Part shown: in pieces, positions 57,121-64,000 of the stretch
How the letters are laid out: every line of letters starts with the position of its first letter
Numbering within the stretch: the first letter of the stretch is position 1
From: Streptomyces rugosispiralis
GTDB taxonomy: Bacteria > Actinomycetota > Actinomycetes > Streptomycetales > Streptomycetaceae
Length of the DNA stretch: 64,000 bases
Direction: 5' to 3'
Assembly (NCBI RefSeq): GCF_024505145.1
Contig: NZ_JANIAA010000018.1
Location: forward strand, 1 to 64,000
Program-made: the position numbers and the translations under genes
Notes under the pieces: generated by a model
Database searches by the model: none
The model's input: the letters and a program-made list of their open reading frames with translations, nothing else
Told to the model about the DNA's origin: nothing

Positions 57121-57876
57121 ATGCCTCATCTCGTCGCCGACACGGCCCTGATATTCGGCCGCTACGCCCGCCAGACGCTGCGCTCCAAACCCGCCCTGAT
57201 CTTCGGGATGGTCCAGCCGCTGCTCTTCCTCGTCTTCTTCGGCCCGCTGCTCACCGATCTGCCGCTCGGCGGCCGGGCCAGTTCCTGGCAGACCATCGTC
57301 CCCGGCATCCTCGTCCAACTCGGCTTGTTCAGCGCCTCGTTCACCGGGATCGGGCTGATCCTCGAGCGCCGTACGGGCGTCGTCGAGCGGATGCGGGTGA
57401 CCCCGGTCAGCCGGCTGGCGCTGCTCATGGGCCGGGTGCTCAAGGACGTCGTCCAGTTGCTGTGGCAGTCCCTGGTGCTGGTGGGCGTCGCCGTGGCGCT
57501 CGGGCTGCGCGCCCCGGTGCTGGGCGTGGCGATCGGCTTCGTCTTCGTCGGCGCGCTGACCATCTCGCTCGCCTCGCTCTCCTACGCGCTGGCGATGCGG
57601 GTGTCCTCGCCGCAGGGGTTCGCGCCGGTCATCAACTCCATCACCATGCCCGCGATACTGCTGTCCGGGATCCTGCTGCCGATGTCGCTCGGGCCCCGCT
57701 GGCTCGACATCGCCTCGCACTTCGTGCCGTTCCGCTATCTCGTGGACGGGGTGCGGGCCGCCTTCGCCGGGGAGTACGGGGACGGGAAGATCGCGCTGGC
57801 CGCGCTGGTCGCCACCGCGCTCGGGGTCGTGGCCGTCACCCTCGGGGCGCGGCTCTTCCGGCAGGCCGGGGCCTAG
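57121..57876 (+). CDS. ABC-2 type permease, DrrB-like
   Basis: A 251-residue permease with six membrane helices. The ABC-2 signature is visible as FSASFTGIGLILERRTGVVERMRVTPVSRLALLMGRVLKD and FVPFRYLVDGVRAAFAGEYGDG near the C-terminus. It is the DrrB-like partner of the ATPase upstream. A large inverted repeat overlaps its stop codon and ends the operon. Confidence 0.92.
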   Translation: MPHLVADTALIFGRYARQTLRSKPALIFGMVQPLLFLVFFGPLLTDLPLGGRASSWQTIVPGILVQLGLFSASFTGIGLILERRTGVVERMRVTPVSRLALLMGRVLKDVVQLLWQSLVLVGVAVALGLRAPVLGVAIGFVFVGALTISLASLSYALAMRVSSPQGFAPVINSITMPAILLSGILLPMSLGPRWLDIASHFVPFRYLVDGVRAAFAGEYGDGKIALAALVATALGVVAVTLGARLFRQAGA

Positions 57877-57928
57877 GGGTCCTTGCCCTATGCCCGCCCG
57901 GGTCGCGCGCTCATAGTGCAAGGACCCC
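57876..57928 (+). terminator. Hairpin after the DrrAB-like operon, in front of the cobalamin adenosyltransferase gene
   Basis: Arms 57876-57892 and 57912-57928 pair over 17 bases with one mismatch around a 19-base loop. CCCC is followed by TTTA. The right arm is 2 bases before the TAGGCT -10 of the next gene, so the structure ends one unit and forms the upstream part of the next promoter. Confidence 0.75.
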
Positions 57929-57930
57929 TT

Positions 57931-57936
57931 TAGGCT
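57931..57936 (+). promoter_or_regulatory. -10 of the adenosyltransferase gene, leaderless
   Basis: TAGGCT at 57931-57936 ends 7 bases before the ATG at 57944; no ribosome-binding site lies between. No room exists for a cobalamin riboswitch in the leader. Confidence 0.55.
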
Positions 57937-57943
57937 CGGAGTC

Positions 57944-58516
57944 ATGGTCAATCTCACCCGCATCTATACGCGTACCGGCGACACGGGCTCCACCGCCCTC
58001 GGCGACATGAGCCGCACCGCCAAGACCGATTCGCGGATCGGCGCGTACGCCGACGCCAACGAGGCGAACGCCGCGATCGGGGTGGCCATCGCACTGGGCC
58101 AACTGCCCGCCGAGATCGTCAAGGTGCTGGTCCGCGTTCAGAACGACCTGTTCGACGTGGGCGCGGACCTGTGCACACCGGTGGTGGAGGACCCCGCCCA
58201 TCCGCCGCTGCGCGTGGCGCAGAGCTATATCGACAAGCTGGAGGCGGACTGCGACCGCTTCCTGGAGGGGCTGGAGAAGCTGCGCAGCTTCATCCTCCCG
58301 GGCGGCGCCCCGGGCGCGGCGCTGCTGCACCAGGCGTGCACGGTGGTGCGCCGTGCCGAGCGCTCCACCTGGGCGGCGCTCGCCGAGCACGGGGACTCGA
58401 TGAACGCGCTCACCGCCACCTATCTCAACCGGCTCTCGGATCTGCTGTTCATCCTGGCCCGCTCGGCCAACAAGGAGGTCGGCGACGTCCTGTGGGTCCC
58501 GGGCGAGAACCGCTGA
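57944..58516 (+). CDS. Cob(I)alamin adenosyltransferase, PduO type
   Basis: A 190-residue enzyme that transfers the adenosyl group of ATP to cob(I)alamin, making adenosylcobalamin. The N-terminal TRIYTRTGDTGSTALGDMSRTAK is the ATP-binding motif (TRxGDxG); DSRIGAYADANEANAAIGVA and the C-terminal ARRAERSTW-like VVRRAERSTWAAL and YLNRLSDLLFILAR follow. All expected PduO/MMAB residues are visible. It provides the cofactor for IcmA-type and methylmalonyl-CoA mutases encoded elsewhere in this region. It is monocistronic with a leaderless promoter. Confidence 0.93.
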   Translation: MVNLTRIYTRTGDTGSTALGDMSRTAKTDSRIGAYADANEANAAIGVAIALGQLPAEIVKVLVRVQNDLFDVGADLCTPVVEDPAHPPLRVAQSYIDKLEADCDRFLEGLEKLRSFILPGGAPGAALLHQACTVVRRAERSTWAALAEHGDSMNALTATYLNRLSDLLFILARSANKEVGDVLWVPGENR

Positions 58517-58524
58517 AAAACCAC

Positions 58525-58570
58525 CGGCCCCGCCGGCCCGGTCGCGCGTGGCAGCGCGGCGCCGGGGCCG
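58525..58570. terminator. Convergent terminator after the adenosyltransferase gene
   Basis: CGGCCCCG (58525-58532) and CGGGGCCG (58563-58570) are perfect arms with a GC-rich loop of 30 bases. It lies between the convergent ends of the adenosyltransferase gene and the membrane-protein gene. Confidence 0.5.
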
Positions 58571-58614
58571 ACGGGGCGGGGGCGGGGCCCTGCGTCGTCT
58601 GCCCGATACGGGGG

Positions 58615-59166
58615 TTAGCGAGCAGACGACGCGGAGCGCTCCCGCTTCGGAAAGAGCGTGTAGCTGAGCGCGATGGCCACGTTGATACCGATCAGGAACA
58701 GCATCTTCAGCTGCCAGTCGCGCAGCGAGCCGATCTCACCGTCGTCGCCGACGTACCAGATCGCGCCCTGGAGCAGTGCGATGGCGATGACCGCGGCGAG
58801 CACCCAGCGGCCCGCGGTCTTCCACTCGTGCAGCGTCTTCCCCGCGCCGTACTTCGCGGGCTTGACCGGCGGCGGCCCGCCGAAGAAGCGGTGCGCCACC
58901 CGGGCGTCGACCCATTTGATGGTCGAGTGGCCGAGCGCGGCCGAGTAGCCGATGTAGACCGCGGCGAGGCCGTGCTTCCAGTCCGGTTCGGCGCCGTTCC
59001 GCAAGTCGATCACGGTCGTCACGAACAGCACCAGCTCGAGCACCGGCTCGCACAGCAGCACCACGGTGCTCGCCTTCGGCATCTTCGCCACGTAGCGCAG
59101 CAGAAGGCCGAGGGCCAGCAGCACCCAGAAGCCGACCTCACAGGCGATGATCAGCGCGACAACCAC
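58615..59166 (-). CDS. Integral membrane protein of unknown function
   Basis: A 183-residue membrane protein with about four to five hydrophobic segments: VVALIIACEVGFWVLLALGLLLRYV, ASTVVLLCEPVLELVLFVTTVIDL, a middle LAAVYIGYSAALGHSTIKW, WVLAAVIAIALLQGAIWYVG, and MLFLIGINVAIALSYTLF. The GTG at 59166 follows GAGAGGAAA at a suitable distance and begins before the first helix. Homologues accompany the PduO gene in Streptomyces. No catalytic or transport motif was recognised. Confidence 0.8.
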   Translation of the reverse strand: MVVALIIACEVGFWVLLALGLLLRYVAKMPKASTVVLLCEPVLELVLFVTTVIDLRNGAEPDWKHGLAAVYIGYSAALGHSTIKWVDARVAHRFFGGPPPVKPAKYGAGKTLHEWKTAGRWVLAAVIAIALLQGAIWYVGDDGEIGSLRDWQLKMLFLIGINVAIALSYTLFPKRERSASSAR

Positions 59167-59329
59167 GATGTTTCCTCTCTCGCTCTGCCCTTGGTCCCCA
59201 CCCTCCCCCGGTGAGCGGTGCGCTCGCGTCGTCGTCGGCGATGAATCCCGACTGCATCCTTCGATGTACACCGCCGGGCGGCGGGCCCGGCCCAAAGGGG
59301 GAGGCTCACGCGGCGCGCCACATGGTGTG

Positions 59330-60553
59330 ATGGGTGCCATGCCGTCCCGTCCCCACCTCCCACGCCCGCACCAGCACGACGTCCTGATCGGCCTCGGCGG
59401 ACTGCTCGGCGGGCTCCTGATGTGGGCGCTGGAGCTGCACAACAACCCGTCGTTCTTCCATGTCCCCCGGTTCCTGGGGCTGATCGCGCTGGGCGTGATC
59501 TCGGCGGCCGAGCTGCTGCGGCGCTCCAAGCCCCTCGTCGCCCTGGGCGTGGGGACCGCGGCGCTCTCCCTCGACATAATCAGCGGCGGGCTGGCCGTGA
59601 CGGTGCTGATGTACACCGATCTGGTCTACGCGGCCGTCATGTATTCCGGCGCCGCCGCCGCCCAGCGCATCCCCCGGCTCTGCTGGCTCGCCACGGGCCT
59701 GGCGACCGTGGTGCCGCTGGCCGTCCTCAACGACGTCCGGGCGCTGCTGGCCGGAGCATTCGTCGGACTCATCGTCGTCGTCCCGGCGTGGACCGGGACG
59801 GTGGTCCGCAACCACCGCGAAGAGGCCCAGGCCGCCCGTCTGGAGGCCGAACGCATCGCCCTGCTGGCCGAGTTGGACCGGCGGGAGGCGGTCGCCTCCG
59901 AGCGCTCCCGGATGGCGCGCGAACTCCACGACATGGTGGCGAACCACCTCTCCGCCATCGCCATCCACTCCAGTGCCGCGCTCTCCCTGAAGGACCCCGC
60001 CGCGACCGACGAGGCGCTCGGCGTCATCCGGGAGAACAGCGTCCGCGGCCTGACCGAGATGCGCCGGCTGATCGGGCTGTTGCGGGACCCCGGGGAGACC
60101 TCGGAACCGGCCGCCACCTCCACCCTCGACGCGCTCGACACCCTGCTGGAGCAGGCCCGTGCCAACGGCCGCCCCAGCGGCCAGGACATCGTCCTGGCCG
60201 ACGAGCGGCCGGCCGGCGCCGCCCCGCTGCCCGCCCCGGTCGAACTCGCCGCGTACCGCATCGTCCAGGAGTCGCTCACCAACGCCCTCAAGCACGCCGC
60301 ACCGGGCCGGGTGGACATCACGCTGGCGCATCACGCGGACGGCCCGCTCGAGGTCCGCGTCATCAGCCCCTACGGCGACCGCGACGGTCCCCGGGCGCCC
60401 GGCTCCGGCACCGGGCTGATCGGGATGCGCGAGCGGGTGAACCTGCTCGGCGGCACTCTCGACGCCGGCCCGGTCACCGGGCCCGGGGGCACGGTGTGGC
60501 GGGTGCGGGCCGCGCTGCCGCTGGGCGACGAGAACGCCCAGACTGTGCCATGA
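59330..60553 (+). CDS. Sensor histidine kinase (NarL-type system)
   Basis: A 407-residue kinase with an N-terminal sensor of five to six short membrane helices (about residues 17-155) and no large extracellular loop, then a coiled linker, and the HisKA_3 dimerisation motif SRMARELHDMVANHLSAIAIHSS with the phosphoacceptor His; the HATPase_c domain has YRIVQESLTNALKHA (N box) and GSGTGLIGMRERVNLLGG (G2). This is the DesK/LiaS-type Streptomyces two-component family, in which ligands are membrane-embedded. The start could be 59330 or 59339; both lack a good ribosome-binding site. A 22-base gap separates it from the response regulator. Confidence 0.92.
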   Translation: MGAMPSRPHLPRPHQHDVLIGLGGLLGGLLMWALELHNNPSFFHVPRFLGLIALGVISAAELLRRSKPLVALGVGTAALSLDIISGGLAVTVLMYTDLVYAAVMYSGAAAAQRIPRLCWLATGLATVVPLAVLNDVRALLAGAFVGLIVVVPAWTGTVVRNHREEAQAARLEAERIALLAELDRREAVASERSRMARELHDMVANHLSAIAIHSSAALSLKDPAATDEALGVIRENSVRGLTEMRRLIGLLRDPGETSEPAATSTLDALDTLLEQARANGRPSGQDIVLADERPAGAAPLPAPVELAAYRIVQESLTNALKHAAPGRVDITLAHHADGPLEVRVISPYGDRDGPRAPGSGTGLIGMRERVNLLGGTLDAGPVTGPGGTVWRVRAALPLGDENAQTVP

Positions 60554-60575
60554 CCCTTCGACGACAGGAGCCGCC

Positions 60576-61265
60576 GTGACCCCGCCCGCCCCGCCCACCG
60601 GTACCGCGTCCAAGCCGATCCGGGTGCTGGTCGCCGAGGACCAGGGCTCGGTCCGCTCCGGGCTGGTGCTGATCCTGCGGTCCGCCCCCGATGTGGAGGT
60701 GGTCGGCGAGGCGGTGGACGGCCTCCAGGCGGTGGAGATGTCCCGGGCGCTGCGCCCCGACGTGGTGCTGATGGACGTCCAGATGCCCCGGCTCGACGGG
60801 GTGTCGGCCACCCGCCAGGTGGTCGCCGAGCAACTGGCGGACGTGCTGGTGCTGACCACCTTCGACCTGGACGAGTACGTCTTCGGGGCGCTGCGCGCGG
60901 GCGCCTCCGGGTTTCTGCTCAAGGACAGCGAGGCGGCCGACCTGATCGAGGCGGTCCGTACGGTCGGGCGCGGCGAGGGCATGATCGCCACCGCGGTCAC
61001 CCGCCGTCTGATCGCGGAGTTCGCCCGGCCCCAGGCCGTCCCCTCCCCCACCGCACCCGGCCCCGAGGTGCTCGCCACGCTCACCCCGCGGGAGCGGGAG
61101 GTGCTGGCCTGTCTGGGGCAGGGGCTGTCCAACGCGCAGATCGCGGAGCGGCTCACCATGGCGGAGGCGACGGTGAAGACCCACGTCAGCCGGTTGCTGA
61201 ACAAGCTGGAGCTGCGCAGCCGGGTGCAGGCCGCGGTGCTGGCCCAGGAACTGGGCGTGCGCTGA
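60576..61265 (+). CDS. NarL/LuxR-type response regulator
   Basis: A 229-residue regulator. Receiver residues: the acidic pair VAEDQGSVRSGL, phosphoacceptor Asp in DVVLMDVQMPRLDG, Thr in VLTTFDLDEYV and Lys in GFLLKDS. The C-terminal LuxR helix-turn-helix is LTPREREVLACLGQGLSNAQIAERLTMAEATVKTHVSRLLNKL. It is the second gene of the kinase operon. GTG start with the ribosome-binding site GACAGGAG. Likely binds near its own promoter; its targets are not evident here. Confidence 0.94.
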   Translation: MTPPAPPTGTASKPIRVLVAEDQGSVRSGLVLILRSAPDVEVVGEAVDGLQAVEMSRALRPDVVLMDVQMPRLDGVSATRQVVAEQLADVLVLTTFDLDEYVFGALRAGASGFLLKDSEAADLIEAVRTVGRGEGMIATAVTRRLIAEFARPQAVPSPTAPGPEVLATLTPREREVLACLGQGLSNAQIAERLTMAEATVKTHVSRLLNKLELRSRVQAAVLAQELGVR

Positions 61266-61342
61266 GCGCTCCGCCGGAAGTGTCGCGATGCGTCGGCGGC
61301 CGACTGCGGCGCCGTCGTGGCTGGTCGCGCGGATGAGGTGCG

Positions 61343-61798
61343 TCAGGCCACGTTGACGCGCTGGCCGGGGGGCGCGGCCTCCAGCCAGGCCAGAAAGCCG
61401 GTCAGGGCGTCGTCGCTCATCGCCAGTTCCAGCCGGGTGCCGCCGTGCCGGCAGGCGAGCACCACCGCGTCGGAGAGCAGCGCCAGCTCCTCCTCGCCCT
61501 TGGGGGTGCGCCGCTCCAGCACCTCGATCGAGGCGCGCTCCAGGATCCGCCGGGGCCTGGGCGCGTAGGAGAAGACCCGGAACCACTCGACGCGGTCTCC
61601 GTTGTAGCGGGCGACGCCGTACACCCAGCCCTTGCCGCTGGGCTCGGATTCGCTTGACGGTGGATCCCAGCGCAGTGAACAGTCGAAGGTTCCGCCGGAC
61701 CGCTGGATCAGCCGCCGCCGGAGTCCGAAGACGAAGAGTCCCACCGCCACCAGCGCGACGACCACGCCGCCCACAAGCAGAGCGAGGACCATCTTCAC
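61343..61798 (-). CDS. DUF2550 family membrane-anchored protein
   Basis: A 151-residue protein with one N-terminal membrane helix (MVLALLVGGVVVALVAVGLFVFGLRRRLI) and a cytosolic domain containing GGTFDCSLRWD, GWVYGVARYNGDRVEWFRVFSYAPRPRRILERASIEVLERRTP and a C-terminal SDDALTGFLAWLEAAPPGQ. These match DUF2550, a family nearly always downstream of atpC in actinobacteria. It is on the same strand as the atp operon but follows its terminator, 115 bases away. Function unknown. Confidence 0.9.
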   Translation of the reverse strand: MKMVLALLVGGVVVALVAVGLFVFGLRRRLIQRSGGTFDCSLRWDPPSSESEPSGKGWVYGVARYNGDRVEWFRVFSYAPRPRRILERASIEVLERRTPKGEEELALLSDAVVLACRHGGTRLELAMSDDALTGFLAWLEAAPPGQRVNVA

Positions 61799-61838
61799 CG
61801 ACCTCCTCGCGTCATCCGGAAAAACCGCACCTGCATCG

Positions 61839-61889
61839 CCTCAGCCGCGGACCGCTGAAGGGGAGCTCCAGCGAGGTCCGCGGCTGAGG
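61839..61889 (-). terminator. Terminator of the atp operon, 15-bp stem
   Basis: Arms 61839-61853 and 61875-61889 are perfectly complementary (15 bases) around a 21-base loop. Reading leftward from atpC, GGTTTTTCC follows. It separates the atp operon from DUF2550. Confidence 0.85.
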
Positions 61890-61912
61890 TTTTCCGACCG
61901 TACGTGACAGGC

Positions 61913-62290
61913 TCAGTGCGCTCCCGCCACCGCGCGCAGCCGGACGTCGGCGCGCCGCTCGGCGGCGGCGTCCGCCTCCGACTTGGCACGCTCCAGCGCC
62001 CGCTCCGCGCGCTTCACATCGATTTCGTCGGACAGCTCCGCGACCTCGGCCAGCAGTGAGAGCTTGTCGTCCGCGAAGGAGATGAATCCACCGTGCACCG
62101 CGGTCACGACCGTTCCGCCGTCGACCGAACGGATGGTCACCGGGCCGGACTCCAGCACACCGAGCAGCGGCTGGTGGCCGGGCATGACGCCGATGTCACC
62201 CGATGTGGTGCGCGCGATGACCAAGGTGGCCGCACCGGACCAGACACTACGGTCCGCCGCGACCAGCTCGACGTGCAGCTCAGCAGCCAA
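61913..62290 (-). CDS. atpC: ATP synthase epsilon subunit
   Basis: A 125-residue subunit of the F1 central stalk. The beta-sandwich part begins ELHVELVAADRSVWSGAATLVIARTTSGDIGVMPGHQPLLGVLESG and includes VTAVHGGFISFADDKLSLLAEVAELSDEIDVKRAERALERAKSEA with the two C-terminal helices that can inhibit the enzyme. It is the last gene of the atp operon, 111 bases after atpD. The intergenic segment contains two hairpins. The length is typical of Streptomyces (about 124). Confidence 0.95.
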   Translation of the reverse strand: MAAELHVELVAADRSVWSGAATLVIARTTSGDIGVMPGHQPLLGVLESGPVTIRSVDGGTVVTAVHGGFISFADDKLSLLAEVAELSDEIDVKRAERALERAKSEADAAAERRADVRLRAVAGAH

Positions 62291-62309
62291 CGTGGCTCCT
62301 CGGGTCTCT

Positions 62310-62386
62310 CCCTGCCGGGTCGGGCAGGGCTTTCGTCAAAGAATAACGGGCGTACGGAGAGGGGCGGGACCGGGCCCACCCCTCTC
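62310..62386 (-). other. Two hairpins between atpD and atpC
   Basis: CCCTGCC/GGCAGGG (62310-62316 with 62323-62329) and GAGAGGGG/CCCCTCTC (62357-62364 with 62379-62386) lie in the 111-base gap between atpD and atpC. In a single operon this may be an RNA-processing or translational attenuation site giving different amounts of epsilon and beta. Confidence 0.5.
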
Positions 62387-62401
62387 GCGGAGCAACCGGG
62401 C

Positions 62402-63847
62402 TCAGGAGACGCCCAGCTCCTTGGCCTTGGCCTTCAGGTCATCCAGGCCACCGCACATGAAGAACGCCTGCTCGGGGAAGTGGTCGAACTCACCGTCGGC
62501 GATCGCGTTGAACGCGGCGATGGACTCGTCCAGCGGCACGTCCGATCCGTCGAGACCGGTGAACTGCTTCGCCGCGTGGGTGTTCTGCGACAGGAAGCGC
62601 TCGATACGACGGGCGCGGAAGACGGTGAGCTTGTCCTCCTCGCCGAGCTCGTCGATGCCCAGGATGTTGATGATGTCCTGGAGGTCCTTGTACTTCTGCA
62701 GGATCGACTTCACGCGCGAGGCGCAGTCGTAGTGGTCCTGCGAGATGTAGCGCGGGTCCAGGATCCGGGACGTCGAGTCCAGCGGGTCCACCGCCGGGTA
62801 GATGCCCTTCTCCGAGATCGGCCGGGAGAGCGTCGTCGTCGCGTCGAGGTGCGCGAAGACGTTCGCCGGGGCCGGGTCGGTCAGGTCGTCCGCGGGGACG
62901 TAGATCGCCTGCATCGAGGTGATCGAGTGGCCACGGGTCGAGGTGATGCGCTCCTGGAGAAGGCCCATCTCGTCGGCCAGGTTCGGCTGGTAGCCCACCG
63001 CGGAGGGCATCCGGCCGAGCAGGGTCGAGACCTCGGAACCGGCCTGGGTGAAGCGGAAGATGTTGTCGACGAAGAACAGCACGTCCTGCTTCTGCACATC
63101 GCGGAAGTACTCCGCCATGGTCAGACCGGCCAGGGCGACCCGCAGCCGGGTGCCCGGGGGCTCGTCCATCTGGCCGAAGACCAGCGCGGTCTGCGGGAGC
63201 ACGCCGGACTCGGCCATCTCCTCGATCAGGTCGTTGCCCTCACGGGTGCGCTCGCCGACACCGGCGAACACGGAAACGCCCTCGTGCAGCTTGGCCACAC
63301 GCATGATCATTTCCTGGATGAGGACGGTCTTGCCGACGCCCGCGCCGCCGAACAGGCCGATCTTGCCGCCCTTGACGTACGGGGTCAGCAGGTCGACGAC
63401 CTTCAGACCGGTCTCGAACATCTCGGTCTTGGACTCGAGCTGGTCGAACGCCGGGGCCTTGCGGTGGATGGACCAGCGCTCGGTGACCTCGGACTCGGCC
63501 TCGGGCTCGTTGAGGATCTTGCCCAGGGTGTTGAACACCCGGCCCTTGGTGACATCGCCGACCGGCACCGTGATGCCGTCGCCGGTGTCGGTCACCGAGG
63601 CCTGGCGGACCAGACCGTCGGTGGGCTCCATGGAGATGGCGCGGACCAGGCCCTCGCCCAGGTGCTGGGCGACCTCGAGGGTCAGGGTCTTCTTCGCACC
63701 CTCCTGCGCCGGGTCGGCGACCTCGACGGTCAGCGCGTTGTAGATGTCCGGCATCGCGTCGACGGGGAACTCCACGTCGACGACCGGGCCGATGACCCGC
63801 GCGACGCGGCCGGCGGCCACAGCGGTTGGCTCAACAGTGGTGGTCAT
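62402..63847 (-). CDS. atpD: ATP synthase beta subunit
   Basis: A 481-residue catalytic subunit. Walker A is GLFGGAGVGKTVLIQEM (about 164-180), followed by VFAGVGERTREGNDL (catalytic Glu), Walker B DVLFFVDNIFRF, the ATP synthase alpha/beta signature PAVDPLDSTSR and the DELSEED-like lever IDELGEEDK. The ATG at 63847 begins MTTTVEPTAVAAGRVARVIG, the usual Streptomyces N-terminus. It lies 4 bases after atpG. It synthesises ATP on the F1 sector. Confidence 0.97.
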   Translation of the reverse strand: MTTTVEPTAVAAGRVARVIGPVVDVEFPVDAMPDIYNALTVEVADPAQEGAKKTLTLEVAQHLGEGLVRAISMEPTDGLVRQASVTDTGDGITVPVGDVTKGRVFNTLGKILNEPEAESEVTERWSIHRKAPAFDQLESKTEMFETGLKVVDLLTPYVKGGKIGLFGGAGVGKTVLIQEMIMRVAKLHEGVSVFAGVGERTREGNDLIEEMAESGVLPQTALVFGQMDEPPGTRLRVALAGLTMAEYFRDVQKQDVLFFVDNIFRFTQAGSEVSTLLGRMPSAVGYQPNLADEMGLLQERITSTRGHSITSMQAIYVPADDLTDPAPANVFAHLDATTTLSRPISEKGIYPAVDPLDSTSRILDPRYISQDHYDCASRVKSILQKYKDLQDIINILGIDELGEEDKLTVFRARRIERFLSQNTHAAKQFTGLDGSDVPLDESIAAFNAIADGEFDHFPEQAFFMCGGLDDLKAKAKELGVS

Positions 63848-63851
63848 AGTG

Positions 63852-64000
63852 TCAGTCACTCCCCGCGGAGGCGTCGGCCAGAGCGCTCGCGCCACCGACG
63901 ATCTCGCTGATTTCCTGGGTGATGTCGGCCTGGCGGGCCGCGTTGGCAAGCCGCGTGAGCGACTTGATGAGCTCTTCGGCGTTGTCGGTCGCCGACTTCA
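63852..64000 (-). CDS. atpG: ATP synthase gamma subunit, C-terminal part
   Basis: The window ends inside this gene. The last 49 codons, read from 64000 down to the TGA at 63852-63854, give KSATDNAEELIKSLTRLANAARQADITQEISEIVGGASAL and an Asp-terminal end. This is the C-terminal helix of F1 gamma (the rotor shaft), with NxARQAxITxEIxEIVxGAxAL as the family signature. The order gamma-beta-epsilon is that of an atp operon. Confidence 0.97.
   Translation of the reverse strand, partial: KSATDNAEELIKSLTRLANAARQADITQEISEIVGGASALADASAGSD

Noticed and set aside
57877..57943. Cobalamin riboswitch ahead of the adenosyltransferase gene
   Set aside because: The -10 is only 7 bases from the ATG, leaving no leader; the structure is a simple hairpin without a B12-box.

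Overview
The window is very GC-rich actinobacterial chromosome and almost certainly comes from a Streptomyces. It carries the mycelial polarity coiled-coil proteins Scy and FilP, NucS in place of MutS/MutL, actinobacterial-type phosphofructokinase and isobutyryl-CoA mutase, and many Streptomyces-only families (DUF6230, DUF6114, SCO5389 family). From about 13 kb to the right edge the gene order matches, from memory, the core-chromosome segment of S. coelicolor that runs from pfkA/pta/ackA/pyk down to the ATP synthase operon. No phage, transposase, CRISPR, rRNA or tRNA was seen.

Layout. 0-12.9 kb is the more variable part: the end of a small ATP-binding protein overlapping a PIMT-like methyltransferase (a pair typical of RiPP loci), a TetR/flavin-monooxygenase pair resembling rifampicin monooxygenase, a methyltransferase, a deacetylase-glycosyltransferase fusion whose deacetylase motifs are destroyed, an LCP ligase, an orphan sugar ABC permease, two overlapping paralogous secreted or anchored proteins, and a helix-turn-helix/membrane/ricin-like protein. 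13-19 kb is central carbon metabolism: pfkA divergent from pta-ackA, then pyk. 19-22.5 kb is a DUF6230-DUF6114-secreted protein operon with a probable small RNA upstream. 22.5-30 kb has a CnoX-like thioredoxin/TPR protein divergent from a TetR gene with a perfect operator, icmA, two DUF3817 proteins, a MarR, an MFS exporter, an ArsR-type regulator and a thiamine-binding protein. 30-32.9 kb is a run of three AIM24 paralogues and a MarR. 33-35.7 kb is an OmpR-type two-component system divergent from a secreted PepSY protein.

36-44.3 kb has meaB, acetyl-CoA acetyltransferase, methylmalonyl-CoA epimerase, scy and filP. 44.6-54.5 kb has a possible GGCT-fold protein, an ABC exporter pair, a luciferase-like oxidoreductase, an SCO5389-family protein, nucS, a large ATPase/TPR membrane protein and a STAS protein. 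54.6-58.5 kb has 3-hydroxybutyryl-CoA dehydrogenase, a TetR with a divergent ABC exporter, and PduO-type cobalamin adenosyltransferase. 58.6-64 kb has a membrane protein, a NarL-type two-component system, a DUF2550 protein and the 3' end of the atp operon (atpG partial, atpD, atpC).

How it fits together. icmA, meaB, the epimerase and the adenosyltransferase are scattered but serve one adenosylcobalamin-dependent acyl-CoA pathway (mutase, its G-protein chaperone, racemisation of methylmalonyl-CoA, cofactor synthesis); thiolase and 3-hydroxybutyryl-CoA dehydrogenase feed or drain the same pool. pfkA/pta/ackA/pyk set glycolytic flux and acetyl-phosphate. Scy and FilP organise tip growth.

The non-coding part is rich: several near-perfect regulator palindromes, many probable leaderless starts, strong terminators, tandem repeats, and a dispersed family of REP-like hairpins, two of which appear to sit in frame inside coding genes (icmA and the MFS gene).
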